The position numbers and the translations under genes are program-made. Of a stretch of DNA of 64,000 bases, positions 17,306 through 26,111 are shown one piece after another; the first letter of the stretch is position 1, and each line of letters opens with the position of its first letter. The notes beneath the pieces are model-generated. The model did not search any database. It saw only the letters and a list, made by a program, of their open reading frames with translations, and was not told where the DNA came from. Origin of the DNA: Mucilaginibacter dorajii. Its GTDB lineage: Bacteria > Bacteroidota > Bacteroidia > Sphingobacteriales > Sphingobacteriaceae. The DNA lies in assembly GCF_024808255.1 (NCBI RefSeq), contig NZ_JANTYS010000011.1, positions 62,001-126,000 of the forward strand, in the 5' to 3' direction.

Positions 17306-19504
17306 TTACAACATTTCAACGGCTGTATGCTTCGTAAAACTTGTAAGCAGCTTCCTAACCTCTTGCGGGTTGCGCAGGTAAAACTTAGCTGCCGATAAGT
17401 TGCTGCCTACCTTAATGGTGATAGCGGTATCCGGCAGTGCTTTAAAAATATCCTCATCGGTATAGTCATCGCCAAAAGCTATAATAAAATCATAATCTTT
17501 TCCTTCGGTTAATGTCAATGCGGCTTTGCCTTTATTGATATCCATATTCTTAACTTCCAATACCTTATCTCCAATCAGCAGTTGTAAACCTTTATCACTT
17601 GCCAGGTACTTCAGGTTGTTGATCAGTTCGTTCGCCCTAAGCTCGCCTAAGCCAGCCGGGGCCTTACGGTAATGCCAAACTAAGGAGTATGTTTTTTCTT
17701 CGATAAAAGAGCCAGGTGTACGGTCGACATAGGTTTCCAGTATCGGGTAAATATCGTGCTTCCATTGGTCGGTGAGGCCGGCTATTTTATGCCATGATGT
17801 ACCATTTTGTTTAAACCATGAACCGTGTTCGGCAATCAGGTACATATCGGTATGACTAAACCATTCATCCAAATTTTCGTGCTTACGCCCGCTAATGAGC
17901 ACTACCTGGTTGGCCGGATCTTCGGTAAGTTTCTGTATGATATTGTACAATTCCTTATCCGGACTTGCCTGTTCAATATTTGATCTGAAGCCTACCAACG
18001 TGCCGTCGTAATCTAAAAAGATGATCCTTTTTTTTGTTTTAATATAACGGTTAATTATGGATTGTTCAGTAGTGTTACTGGCATGCCTGGCCTGCATTGA
18101 TCGTTGCATCAGCTTAACTTCTTTCAACCTATCCATAAAAATTTTAACCCAATGACTGATATTGAATTTTGCCACCAGTTGCCTCATTGGGATCATGCGC
18201 TTGCGCTGCTCTTCGGGTGGCATATTAATTGCCTGTAAAATAGCCCTGCAAACTTCACCTGTGTTATTGGGGTTTACTATAATGGCATCTATCAATTCTT
18301 TTGATGAGCCGGCCATCTCGCTCATAATCAATACACCATCATTATTTACCCTGCTGGCCACATATTCCTTGCTTACCAGGTTCATGCCATCGCGCATGGG
18401 GGTTACCAAACATACATCGGCGGTAGCATACAAAGCCGAGAGTGTTTCTATTGGAAAAGACCGGTAGTAATAATGGATAGGGCTCCAGTCCATAGTACGG
18501 TAAATAGAATTGATATTACCTACCTTTTTATCAATTTCGTCCCTTAAGTGTGCATATTGCGGCACCGTATCGCGTGAGGGTACCACGATCATATAAAGGG
18601 CGATGGTTCCTATACACTCCGGGCACAACTGCAATAATAATTCAAATGCCTGCAGGCGCTGCAAAATACCTTTGCTATAATCAAGTCTATCTACAGATAA
18701 GATCAGTTTAGTACTTTTAAAGTTGTCTTTAATTAGCTGTGCCTGTTCTTTTACATCATCCTGTAAAGGCAGCGAGGCATATTTTTTTTCGTCAATCCCC
18801 ATCGGGAACGACTCAACTACAATAGACCGCTCACCGGTGGTGATAATGTTTGATGAAGTGGTAACCGGCAAAATGCGGGAGGTAGTTCCCAAAAAATGGC
18901 GTACATCATCAAACGTATGAAAACCAATCAGATCGGCACCAAGCATACCATCCAATAACTCCGACCGCCATGGGATCAACCGGAACATTTCATGAGATGG
19001 AAACGGAATATGCAGAAAAAAGCCAATAGAAACATCGGGCAAATCGTGCCTTACCAGCGCCGGTAAAAGTAATAATTGATAATCATGAACCCATATCACA
19101 TCGCCCGGTTCGGCAACACTTAGGATCACATCTCTGAATTTTTTATTTACTGCCTGGTAGTAATCCCAGTTTGATTGTTTGTAGCTGGCGTAAGTTGACG
19201 AGTAATAATGAAAAACGGGCCATAACACTTCGTTCGAAAACCCTTCGTAGTATTGGTTTATTTCTTCCTGATCTAAAAAAACAGGGATAAGGCTCAGCTC
19301 TTTTAACTGTTGCGAAACTTTATCCTTATCATCCTGATCAGCAATCTCAACTCCAGGCCAACCTATCCATACGTTATTGTCTTGTTTATATATTGAACCT
19401 AAACCGGTGGCCAGCCCTCCCTCGCTTGATGATAAGCTATATTCGTCATCAGTTTTGGAAATTTTAACGGGTAATCGGTTAGATACAATTATGGTCTTGG
19501 GCAT
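17306..19504 (-). CDS. Bifunctional trehalose-6-phosphate synthase/phosphatase (OtsA-OtsB fusion)
   Basis: The 732-aa protein joins two enzymes. Residues 1 to about 470 are GT20 trehalose-6-P synthase: IIVSNRLPVKI, the GGLATGLGSIY glycine loop, VWVHDYQLLLLPALVR, FLHIPFPSHEMFRLIP, and VTPMRDGMNLVSKEYVASR. Residues from about 488 are an HAD-type phosphatase: KKRIIFLDYDGTLVGF with the nucleophile Asp, LISGRKHENL, and FGDDYTDEDIF. It makes trehalose from UDP-glucose and glucose-6-P in the cytoplasm, for osmotic and desiccation protection. It faces the GH15 gene, suggesting a synthesis/breakdown pair. Confidence 0.95.
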   Translation of the reverse strand: MPKTIIVSNRLPVKISKTDDEYSLSSSEGGLATGLGSIYKQDNNVWIGWPGVEIADQDDKDKVSQQLKELSLIPVFLDQEEINQYYEGFSNEVLWPVFHYYSSTYASYKQSNWDYYQAVNKKFRDVILSVAEPGDVIWVHDYQLLLLPALVRHDLPDVSIGFFLHIPFPSHEMFRLIPWRSELLDGMLGADLIGFHTFDDVRHFLGTTSRILPVTTSSNIITTGERSIVVESFPMGIDEKKYASLPLQDDVKEQAQLIKDNFKSTKLILSVDRLDYSKGILQRLQAFELLLQLCPECIGTIALYMIVVPSRDTVPQYAHLRDEIDKKVGNINSIYRTMDWSPIHYYYRSFPIETLSALYATADVCLVTPMRDGMNLVSKEYVASRVNNDGVLIMSEMAGSSKELIDAIIVNPNNTGEVCRAILQAINMPPEEQRKRMIPMRQLVAKFNISHWVKIFMDRLKEVKLMQRSMQARHASNTTEQSIINRYIKTKKRIIFLDYDGTLVGFRSNIEQASPDKELYNIIQKLTEDPANQVVLISGRKHENLDEWFSHTDMYLIAEHGSWFKQNGTSWHKIAGLTDQWKHDIYPILETYVDRTPGSFIEEKTYSLVWHYRKAPAGLGELRANELINNLKYLASDKGLQLLIGDKVLEVKNMDINKGKAALTLTEGKDYDFIIAFGDDYTDEDIFKALPDTAITIKVGSNLSAAKFYLRNPQEVRKLLTSFTKHTAVEML

Positions 19505-19687
19505 ATATTAAGTATATTATTTAAACTAATACTTAATAAAGGCTTAAACAGCCAAGTTGTTTGCCAAAATCTTTTAATTACAGAACAGAAGCAAAGAACT
19601 CCCGAAGCTATACTGATTCATAATTATAGCAGCAGTAATAATTTACCTTTTAATTTGTAGATTAAGACCGAAAAATCAACAAAACAA

Positions 19688-21337
19688 ATGACCATCCTTC
19701 TTAATTACAAGTATCTGAGCATTATTGCGGCTGTTGTGTTATTTGGGGGGCATTGCCGTTCGCAAAAGCTGTCCTCATTGAAAAATGATGAAAAAAATGT
19801 AAAGGATAGCGTTCACATTAGTAAATCTATTTTGAGTGATACTACTGCAATAGCGAACCCGGTAGCGCTGAAAAATATGTTTGGAATAAATGTTTATGAA
19901 TGGAATTTTTTGCAGGATCCGGCAAACCAAAACCTTAAACATACCATTTATGAAAAAAATATGGCCATCATCAAATCATTCAGTTCGGTGCGGCACTATA
20001 TAAACTGGAATAAGCTGGAAAACACCAAAGGAAATTATACCTATAACCCTACCAACAACGGTAGCTGGGATTATGATTTGATTTATACGCGCTGTAAACA
20101 GGACGGCATTTTGGTTTTAGCCGATTTAAAAAACTGCCCCAATTGGATGGAGAGCACCTACCCTTCTGATATGCAGGATAATGAAAATGTACCTGCACCA
20201 TACGGCCTTGATAAAAGTAACCCGGCGTCGTACGCAGATCAGGCACGTACAGCCTTTCAGTTTGCAGCAAGATACGGTTACAATACTGCTGTAGATAGAT
20301 CTTTAGTAAAAGTTGATTCCCGTCCCCGCTGGAATAATGATGAGATCAATGTAGTTAAAACAGGTATGGGGCTGATCAAGTATATTGAATGCGATAACGA
20401 ACGCGATAAATGGTGGAAAGGCCCGGCCACGCAGCAAAGCCCCGAAGAATATGCAGCTAACATGTCGGCCTTTTATGATGGCAATATAGGTAAATTGGGT
20501 AAAAATGCGGGTGTTAAAACTGCCGACCCAAACATGCAGGTGGTGATGGGTGGCCTGGCTTCATGCGATGTAAACTTTGTAAACCGGATGATAGCCTGGT
20601 GTAAAACAAACCGTGGTTATAGGGCAGATGGCAGCATAAACCTGTGTTTTGACGTGATCAACTACCACTTTTATAGTAATAACGGCAATATTTTAAAACA
20701 TGAACATGCCACTACCGGCGTAGCTCCAGAACTTTCCATGGCCGGACAGATAGCCGATTCATTTGTTAAACTGGCAAGCACTTTTAGTAAACCTGTGGAG
20801 GTATGGGTAACCGAATCGGGGTACGATATTAACCAGGGTAGCTATCAAAAAGCCACCTATATAGGTACCAGATCGCCAATAGAAACCCAGGGCGACTGGA
20901 TATTGAGAACCTCGTTATTATATATCCGCCATGGGATTAAGCGGGTGTTTTTTTACCAGTTGCAGGATGATACACCTAATGTTGATGTACAATACGCCAC
21001 CTCCGGGGTATCAGAAAACGGCAGGCCCCGCCCTGCTGCCGATTACATTTTGCAAACCAATAAGTTGATGGGTAACTACACTTATAAATCAACCATCAAT
21101 GCCACCCCCCTGGTTGATAAATATGTTAACGGCAATAAGGTCATGTACGTTTTAACCATACCGGATGAAAAAGGTCGTACAGGTACTTATACACTTGATT
21201 TAGGCACTACTAAGGCGAATATTTATACTTTAAAAATCGGCGCATCATCGGCTGTTAAAACAACCGCTGTACCCGTTGCAGGTAAACTTGCGGTGGCGGT
21301 TTCAGAAACGCCTGTGTTTGTAGAAGGAATAAATTAA
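19688..21337 (+). CDS. Exported clan GH-A-like glycoside hydrolase
   Basis: The 549-aa protein has an N-terminal hydrophobic export segment (YLSIIAAVVLFGGHC); the Cys is a poor lipobox. The rest looks like a (beta/alpha)8 hydrolase (about 60-460): MFGINVYEWNF, VRHYINWNKLE, YIECDNERDKWW with Asn-Glu (E238, candidate acid/base), and VEVWVTESGYD with E376 (candidate nucleophile), followed by a C-terminal beta domain. The Asn-Glu / Glu pair is the clan GH-A hallmark (GH5, GH30, GH39 etc.); I cannot choose the family or substrate. It is monocistronic, next to the trehalose genes but not obviously linked to them. Confidence 0.7.
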   Translation: MTILLNYKYLSIIAAVVLFGGHCRSQKLSSLKNDEKNVKDSVHISKSILSDTTAIANPVALKNMFGINVYEWNFLQDPANQNLKHTIYEKNMAIIKSFSSVRHYINWNKLENTKGNYTYNPTNNGSWDYDLIYTRCKQDGILVLADLKNCPNWMESTYPSDMQDNENVPAPYGLDKSNPASYADQARTAFQFAARYGYNTAVDRSLVKVDSRPRWNNDEINVVKTGMGLIKYIECDNERDKWWKGPATQQSPEEYAANMSAFYDGNIGKLGKNAGVKTADPNMQVVMGGLASCDVNFVNRMIAWCKTNRGYRADGSINLCFDVINYHFYSNNGNILKHEHATTGVAPELSMAGQIADSFVKLASTFSKPVEVWVTESGYDINQGSYQKATYIGTRSPIETQGDWILRTSLLYIRHGIKRVFFYQLQDDTPNVDVQYATSGVSENGRPRPAADYILQTNKLMGNYTYKSTINATPLVDKYVNGNKVMYVLTIPDEKGRTGTYTLDLGTTKANIYTLKIGASSAVKTTAVPVAGKLAVAVSETPVFVEGIN

Positions 21338-21435
21338 AGGTTTGCTTAACATATTGGGCTAAGTACTTTGTGTTCAATAGCATGTTTTACATTTTTCGAT
21401 AACTCCGTTTATTGTTCAGGGCAAACGCATCTAAT

Positions 21436-21563
21436 TGGGTTAACATAACTTAACATATTTTAAATATAAAACCATACAATTTCCTAATAATCAATATTTT
21501 ATATTTTTACAAGGTTAACACTAAACTGATGTATCGCGCAATTTAGGCGCATCCAAATATTTG
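21436..21563. repeat. 128-bp repeat, copy 1
   Basis: This block aligns without gaps to 59425-59552, with about 14 mismatches by eye (near 89% identity). The first 25 bases and the last 75 are the best conserved; the end includes the GC-richer core GATGTATCGCGCAATTTAGG. It contains TTAACATAACTTAACAT direct repeats. It abuts the CPBP pseudogene. Confidence 0.85.
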
Positions 21564-22047
21564 TGCCTGTTGTTGGCCAATACATTCCATTCGATACCCG
21601 GATTTACTTAAGCAAGCTGCTGCATTTTATGGAATTTGCATCATTGTGTGCATGTTTTCTGCATTCGTTGATGCATTTAACACCTTGGGATGGTCACTGG
21701 TGTTCGAAATTGTTTTTGCCGACACAGCGGTTATCTTCTTTGCTTACAATTGGGCCAAGAACAAACGCTTATTGGTGTGGCGAAACTTCTCCTGGCAAAA
21801 ATTAGCGGCTTATGGCGGCATTGCTATGCTGGGCTCTTTTTTGGTGCATTATGCGGCAGGATGGTTAAATGTTACCATCTTTTCAAAAGAAGAGCATTAC
21901 TACTCTTTTTTTGCCGGCAAATATGCCGCAATGATTTGGATCATATTTTTCACAGCCGTAACCCCTGCCCTTTTTGAAGAACTTGGGTTTCGGGGTTATC
22001 TTTTACAGATTCTATTGAAAGTAGTCGATAAGGATCAAGCTGTTTAA
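21547..22047 (+). pseudogene. CPBP/Abi intramembrane metalloprotease remnant
   Basis: The frame reads through PDLLKQAAAFYGICIIVCMF, several membrane segments and FEELGFRGYLLQILL, which holds the EExxxR motif of CPBP (type II CAAX-protease-like) proteins. It then stops at TAA 22045-22047, before the second metal-binding helices (FxxxH and H/N motifs) that the family needs. At the N-terminal side there is no ATG before codon 34 of the open stretch, and a stop lies just upstream, in the 128-bp repeat. Both ends are therefore damaged, and the fragment is probably inactive. Confidence 0.7.
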
Positions 22048-22157
22048 ACAACCTGTTTATTTGAATTGTTAAAGGAATCCATCGCATATCCTGAACACTT
22101 AAATCAACGACATTGGGCTATTTAAAAACAGCCTATCAATTTATCATCCTAAAAAGC

Positions 22158-22165
22158 TATTTTTG
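22158..22165 (+). promoter_or_regulatory. Probable lepA -7 box
   Basis: TATTTTTG matches TAnnTTTG exactly and ends 7 nt before the ATG at 22173. It fixes the lepA start, because the longer reading frame from 22113 would begin upstream of transcription. Confidence 0.6.
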
Positions 22166-22172
22166 CGGTTCA

Positions 22173-23960
22173 ATGGAGCATATTCGTAATTTTTGTATCA
22201 TCGCACATATTGACCACGGTAAAAGCACGCTTGCCGATAGGTTATTAGAATACACCAACACTATAACCCAACGCGAATCGCAGGCGCAATTGCTTGACGA
22301 TATGGATCTGGAGCGCGAGCGGGGCATCACCATAAAAAGCCATGCCATTCAAATGGACTATGAGCTTGATGGTCAAAAATATATCCTTAACCTGATAGAT
22401 ACACCGGGACACGTGGATTTCTCATACGAGGTATCACGTTCAATAGCTGCCTGCGAAGGCGCATTGCTTATTGTTGACGCTGCCCAGGGTATCCAGGCCC
22501 AAACGATATCCAATCTTTATTTAGCATTAGAAAACGACCTTGAAATCATCCCGGTACTCAACAAAATGGACCTCCCAGGCGCTATGCCCGAGGAAGTTAA
22601 AGACCAGATTGTTGAGCTGATTGGCTGCAAACGTGAAGATATCCTTGCGGCATCCGGTAAAACCGGCATGGGTGTACATGATATCCTACGTGCCATTGTT
22701 CACCGGGTACCAGCCCCGGTTGGCGACCCTGAAGCACCATTACAGGCATTGATCTTCGATTCGGTTTATAACTCCTTTCGCGGTATTGTAGCTTATTTCA
22801 AAGTTGTTAACGGCGAGATCCGTAAAAACGATAAGGTGAAATTTTTTGCAACCGAAAAGCAGTACATTGCTGATGAAGTTGGTACCTTAAAATTAAAACA
22901 ATCGCCCCGCGATGTGATCAAAACGGGCGATGTAGGTTATATTATCTCTGGTATTAAAGAAGCACGCGAGGTTAAGGTAGGTGATACTATTACCCGTGTT
23001 GACCGCCCTTGTGAAAGCGGCATCCAGGGTTTTGAAGAAGTAAAACCAATGGTATTTGCCGGTATTTACCCGGTTGATACTGATGAATATGAAGAGCTGC
23101 GCGAGTCGATGGCTAAATTGCAGCTTAATGATGCTTCGCTGGTTTTTGAGCCGGAATCATCGGCCGCTTTAGGCTTTGGTTTCCGTTGCGGTTTCCTGGG
23201 CATGCTGCATATGGAGATCATCCAGGAACGCCTGGAGCGCGAGTTTGATATGACGGTAATTACTACCGTACCCAACGTATCATACGTAGCTTACACCACC
23301 AAAGGCGAGCCGATAACTGTAAACAACCCATCAGATCTTCCCGATCCAAGTAAAATAGACTACGTTGAAGAGCCATACATCAAAGCCACCATCATTACAA
23401 AATCAGATTTTGTTGGCCCGGTAATGTCGCTTTGTATCCAAAAACGTGGCTACATTGTTAATCAATCTTACCTCACATCAGATAGGGTTGAATTAATATT
23501 TGAGCTGCCTATGGGCGAGATTGTTTTTGACTTTTACGATAAGCTGAAAACCATATCAAAAGGTTATGCCTCTTTTGACTATCACCAGATAGGTTACCGC
23601 AAATCAGACCTGGTGCGTTTGGATATCAGGTTAAACGCCGAGCCGGTTGATGCATTGTCATCACTGATTTTCAGAGGAAACTCTTATGATTTTGGTAAAA
23701 AGATCTGCGAGAAATTGAAGGAGTTGATTCCGCGCCAGCAATTCGAGATCATTGTTCAGGCCTCTATTGGTGCCAAGATCATTGCCCGCGAAACAGTTAA
23801 AGCTTTGCGCAAGGATGTTACCGCCAAATGTTACGGTGGTGATATTTCCCGCAAGCGTAAACTATTAGAAAAACAAAAAAAAGGTAAAAAACGCATGCGC
23901 CAGGTAGGTAACGTAGAGATACCACAATCGGCGTTTATGGCAGTTTTGAAACTTGATTAA
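22173..23960 (+). CDS. lepA: Elongation factor 4 (LepA)
   Basis: The 595-aa translational GTPase has G1 AHIDHGKST (residues 11-19), G2 RERGITIKS, G3 DTPGHVDF and G4 NKMDLPGA, with the LepA-specific C-terminal domain (SYLTSDRVELIFELPMGEI, then the tail KCYGGDISRKRKLLEKQKKG then KKRMRQVG). LepA/EF4 acts on stalled ribosomes and 30S assembly. The start MEHIRNFCIIAHIDHGKS agrees with other LepA proteins and with the promoter box. It is followed by a GC-rich foldback. Confidence 0.97.
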   Translation: MEHIRNFCIIAHIDHGKSTLADRLLEYTNTITQRESQAQLLDDMDLERERGITIKSHAIQMDYELDGQKYILNLIDTPGHVDFSYEVSRSIAACEGALLIVDAAQGIQAQTISNLYLALENDLEIIPVLNKMDLPGAMPEEVKDQIVELIGCKREDILAASGKTGMGVHDILRAIVHRVPAPVGDPEAPLQALIFDSVYNSFRGIVAYFKVVNGEIRKNDKVKFFATEKQYIADEVGTLKLKQSPRDVIKTGDVGYIISGIKEAREVKVGDTITRVDRPCESGIQGFEEVKPMVFAGIYPVDTDEYEELRESMAKLQLNDASLVFEPESSAALGFGFRCGFLGMLHMEIIQERLEREFDMTVITTVPNVSYVAYTTKGEPITVNNPSDLPDPSKIDYVEEPYIKATIITKSDFVGPVMSLCIQKRGYIVNQSYLTSDRVELIFELPMGEIVFDFYDKLKTISKGYASFDYHQIGYRKSDLVRLDIRLNAEPVDALSSLIFRGNSYDFGKKICEKLKELIPRQQFEIIVQASIGAKIIARETVKALRKDVTAKCYGGDISRKRKLLEKQKKGKKRMRQVGNVEIPQSAFMAVLKLD

Positions 23961-24053
23961 GCCCCCCCGGCCCCCTGAAGGGGGAGTTAAGGAGGGTTAT
24001 TAAATAATATTGCAAATCAAAAAGTTCCCCCTTTAGGGGGTTAGGGGGCTATA
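23959..24053. repeat. GC-rich foldback between lepA and folD (family B)
   Basis: The left arm has CCCCCTGAAGGGGGA, itself a hairpin; the right arm, TTCCCCCTTTAGGGGG followed by TTAGGGGGC, is its complement, preceded by GCAAATCAAAAAG. The same arms and GCAAATCAAAAG motif recur at 37238-37371. It begins at the lepA stop and ends 1 bp before the folD ATG, so it would lie in the folD 5' region. Confidence 0.85.
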
Positions 24054-24054
24054 C

Positions 24055-24936
24055 ATGAGACTTCTCGACGGAAAATACGTATCAGAAAAACTTAAGGTTG
24101 AAATAGCCGAAGCAGCGGCAAAAATATTGACCGAAACAGGCCGGCAACCACACCTGGTGGCAGTTTTGGTTGGCCATGATGGCGGCAGCGAAACTTATGT
24201 TGCCAGTAAGATCAAAAATTGCGAAAAGGTTGGGTTTAAATCTACCCTGGTGCGTTTTGAGGATACGGTTACAGAAGATGAGCTACTTAAAAAGGTTGAA
24301 GAACTAAACGCTGATGCAGATATCGACGGCATCATTGTACAGCTTCCGCTACCTAAACACATCGACCCGGAAAAGGTAACCGAGCGTATTGACCATCGCA
24401 AAGATGTGGATGGTTTTCACCCGGTTAATTTAGGCCGTATGCAGCGCAACCTGCCTTCATTTATCCCGGCTACTCCCTACGGTATCACCTTGATGCTTAA
24501 AGAATACGGTATTGAAACCGCTGGCAAGCATTGTGTTGTTGTTGGTCGTAGTAACATTGTAGGTTCGCCAATGAGCATTTTGATGGCGCGTAACACTACC
24601 CCGGGTAACTGTACGGTAACCATTTGTCATAGCCGCACACCCGATATCAAAAAGTTTACGCTTGATGCCGATATTCTTATAGTTGCCATCGGTAAAAAGA
24701 ATTTTATCACTGCCGATATGGTGAAAGATGGCGTGGTAGTAATTGACGTAGGTATGAATCGCGAAACATCAACCCTAACCAAATCTGGCTTTAAGCTTTA
24801 TGGCGATGTTGATTTCGAAAACGTAGCCCCAAAAGCTTCCTGGATAACCCCGGTACCGGGCGGTGTAGGCTTAATGACGATTATAGGTTTGTTGAAGAAC
24901 ACGCTTTCTTCGGCAAATAAAGAGGTATATAAGTAA
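24055..24936 (+). CDS. folD: Methylenetetrahydrofolate dehydrogenase / methenyl-THF cyclohydrolase
   Basis: The 293-aa FolD has the family motifs: YVASKIKNCEKVGF with catalytic Lys, DGIIVQLPLPKHI, KDVDGFHPVNLGRM, HCVVVGRSNIVGSPMSILM (Rossmann loop), and the C-terminal WITPVPGGVGLMTIIGLLKN. It interconverts 5,10-methylene-, methenyl- and 10-formyl-THF in one-carbon metabolism. It follows lepA on the same strand but is separated from it by the foldback. Confidence 0.97.
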   Translation: MRLLDGKYVSEKLKVEIAEAAAKILTETGRQPHLVAVLVGHDGGSETYVASKIKNCEKVGFKSTLVRFEDTVTEDELLKKVEELNADADIDGIIVQLPLPKHIDPEKVTERIDHRKDVDGFHPVNLGRMQRNLPSFIPATPYGITLMLKEYGIETAGKHCVVVGRSNIVGSPMSILMARNTTPGNCTVTICHSRTPDIKKFTLDADILIVAIGKKNFITADMVKDGVVVIDVGMNRETSTLTKSGFKLYGDVDFENVAPKASWITPVPGGVGLMTIIGLLKNTLSSANKEVYK

Positions 24937-24939
24937 GTT

Positions 24940-25045
24940 TATTGGGTTAAGTAGATTGGATCAGGTTGATTGAGTTATTTATTTTAAGATATGCTAACTC
25001 AATCAACCTAATCTAACTCAATCAACTTAATCTAACTTATTCCAT
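24940..25045. repeat. Foldback of short TTGATTGAGTT units (family C)
   Basis: AGGTTGATTGAGTTA (24963-24977) pairs with TAACTCAATCAACCT (24995-25009), and further copies of TTGATTGAGTT/AACTCAATCAA and AATCTAACT flank this. It fills the gap between the convergent folD and Rieske genes and probably acts as a bidirectional terminator. The same unit occurs at 34500-34610. Confidence 0.8.
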
Positions 25046-25055
25046 CCCAATCAAC

Positions 25056-25385
25056 TCATCTAAAAACCTTATCCCAAAAGGAGCTGATTCCTACATAAAT
25101 ATCGTCATCCTTAATATTTACGGCATAGGTTTCTACAAAATCATTCTGCCCTTCCCCGCCCTTTCCGGTAGCCAATTCATAAGTATACCGATGGTAGGGA
25201 CAAACAATTTTACCTTTCACGCATAAACCCTGGCTCAAATCAGCCCCGGCATGCGGACAGGCAGCAGCCATGGCATATATTTCTCCTTCAAAACCAACCA
25301 GGCAAACGCTTTTGCTACCTGCTTTTACTTTTTTAATAAACGGCTCTGTAGTAGGTTGAACTTCAGCGATTTTATACCACTTCAT
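25056..25385 (-). CDS. Rieske [2Fe-2S] ferredoxin-like protein
   Basis: The 109-aa protein carries the Rieske ligands C43-P-H45 (AACPHAGADL) and C62-P-Y-H65 (IVCPYHRYTYE), with about 16 residues between boxes as in NirD and dioxygenase ferredoxins. It is small and soluble, so an electron carrier is likely. The start MKWYKIAEV at 25385 fits the family; five upstream codons (MFCLI) are probably untranslated. It is the last gene of a three-gene leftward unit, 2 bp after its neighbour. The redox partner is unknown. Confidence 0.87.
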   Translation of the reverse strand: MKWYKIAEVQPTTEPFIKKVKAGSKSVCLVGFEGEIYAMAAACPHAGADLSQGLCVKGKIVCPYHRYTYELATGKGGEGQNDFVETYAVNIKDDDIYVGISSFWDKVFR

Positions 25386-25387
25386 AA

Positions 25388-26098
25388 TCAAACAAAACAT
25401 GCTAAAGTAGCTTGTTTTTCTTCACTCCAGTAACCAATGTCATATATAATTCTGGATAGCATTGTTTTAATTGCTATGACATCTTTAACACCGTGCATAA
25501 CCCATTTGTAAATCAGCAAATCTGCCTCAATGTCAGCTTTAAATCCCAAATTCACGAACAAATGAAGTTGACTCGATTCGAGATCGTCCGGATCATCCCC
25601 ATCGACAAGATTACTTGCTTTCGTATAGATATTTAATATTTGTCCGGCCTCCATCTTAAAATCAAGATAAAACGGTTCTCCTCTGTGAGAAAAATTCAAC
25701 CTCAATTTAGCAAACCTACCATCCCGTAAATCAAACAACGCATCATCAATATTTTGAGTATCGTTAAAATAGGTATTTGATTGTTTTCTTAATTGCCGAA
25801 TTTCTTCTTTTTCTACAACAAGCTGTTCTTCCCAAAAAGCCTTTAAATAAATATCTTCGCCTGTCGAGTAAAAGTTCTGCATTCTTTCAAGACGGTTCTC
25901 TCTTTCATAAAAAGGATCTTTAAAACAATTGAGCATGTACAAGCGGCTATTCACCTTAATTAATGCCTGGCCATAGTGATGCACATTCAGATATTCGTGT
26001 TCCTTAATATCTTCCTGTATAAGCAATTCGAGCGATTTTTTCTCCGCCTCAAGCAATTCGATAAGTAAATCAAGTTCAGATTTCATTAAAACGGGCAA
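25388..26098 (-). CDS. Conserved hypothetical protein, no recognised domain
   Basis: I do not recognise the family of this 236-aa protein. It begins with a charged helical, coiled-coil-like part (ELDLLIELLEAEKKSLELLI, then EDIKEHEYL), then a mixed alpha/beta part (GRFAKLRLNFSHRGEPFYLD, MEAGQILNIYTKASNLVDGD) and an acidic DGDDPDDLE loop. No signal peptide. It lies 13 bp downstream of a lipoprotein gene and directly precedes the Rieske gene. The start could also be at the ATG four codons downstream. Confidence 0.65.
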   Translation of the reverse strand: MPVLMKSELDLLIELLEAEKKSLELLIQEDIKEHEYLNVHHYGQALIKVNSRLYMLNCFKDPFYERENRLERMQNFYSTGEDIYLKAFWEEQLVVEKEEIRQLRKQSNTYFNDTQNIDDALFDLRDGRFAKLRLNFSHRGEPFYLDFKMEAGQILNIYTKASNLVDGDDPDDLESSQLHLFVNLGFKADIEADLLIYKWVMHGVKDVIAIKTMLSRIIYDIGYWSEEKQATLACFV

Positions 26099-26111
26099 AA
26101 AAAGTCATTCG

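Noticed and set aside
22034..22060. AAGCTGTTTAAAC and ACCTGTTTATTTG as ends of a degraded mobile element
   Set aside because: Each matches only about 10-12 bases of the element ends, in the same orientation and with no partner end; chance or natural coding sequence is possible.
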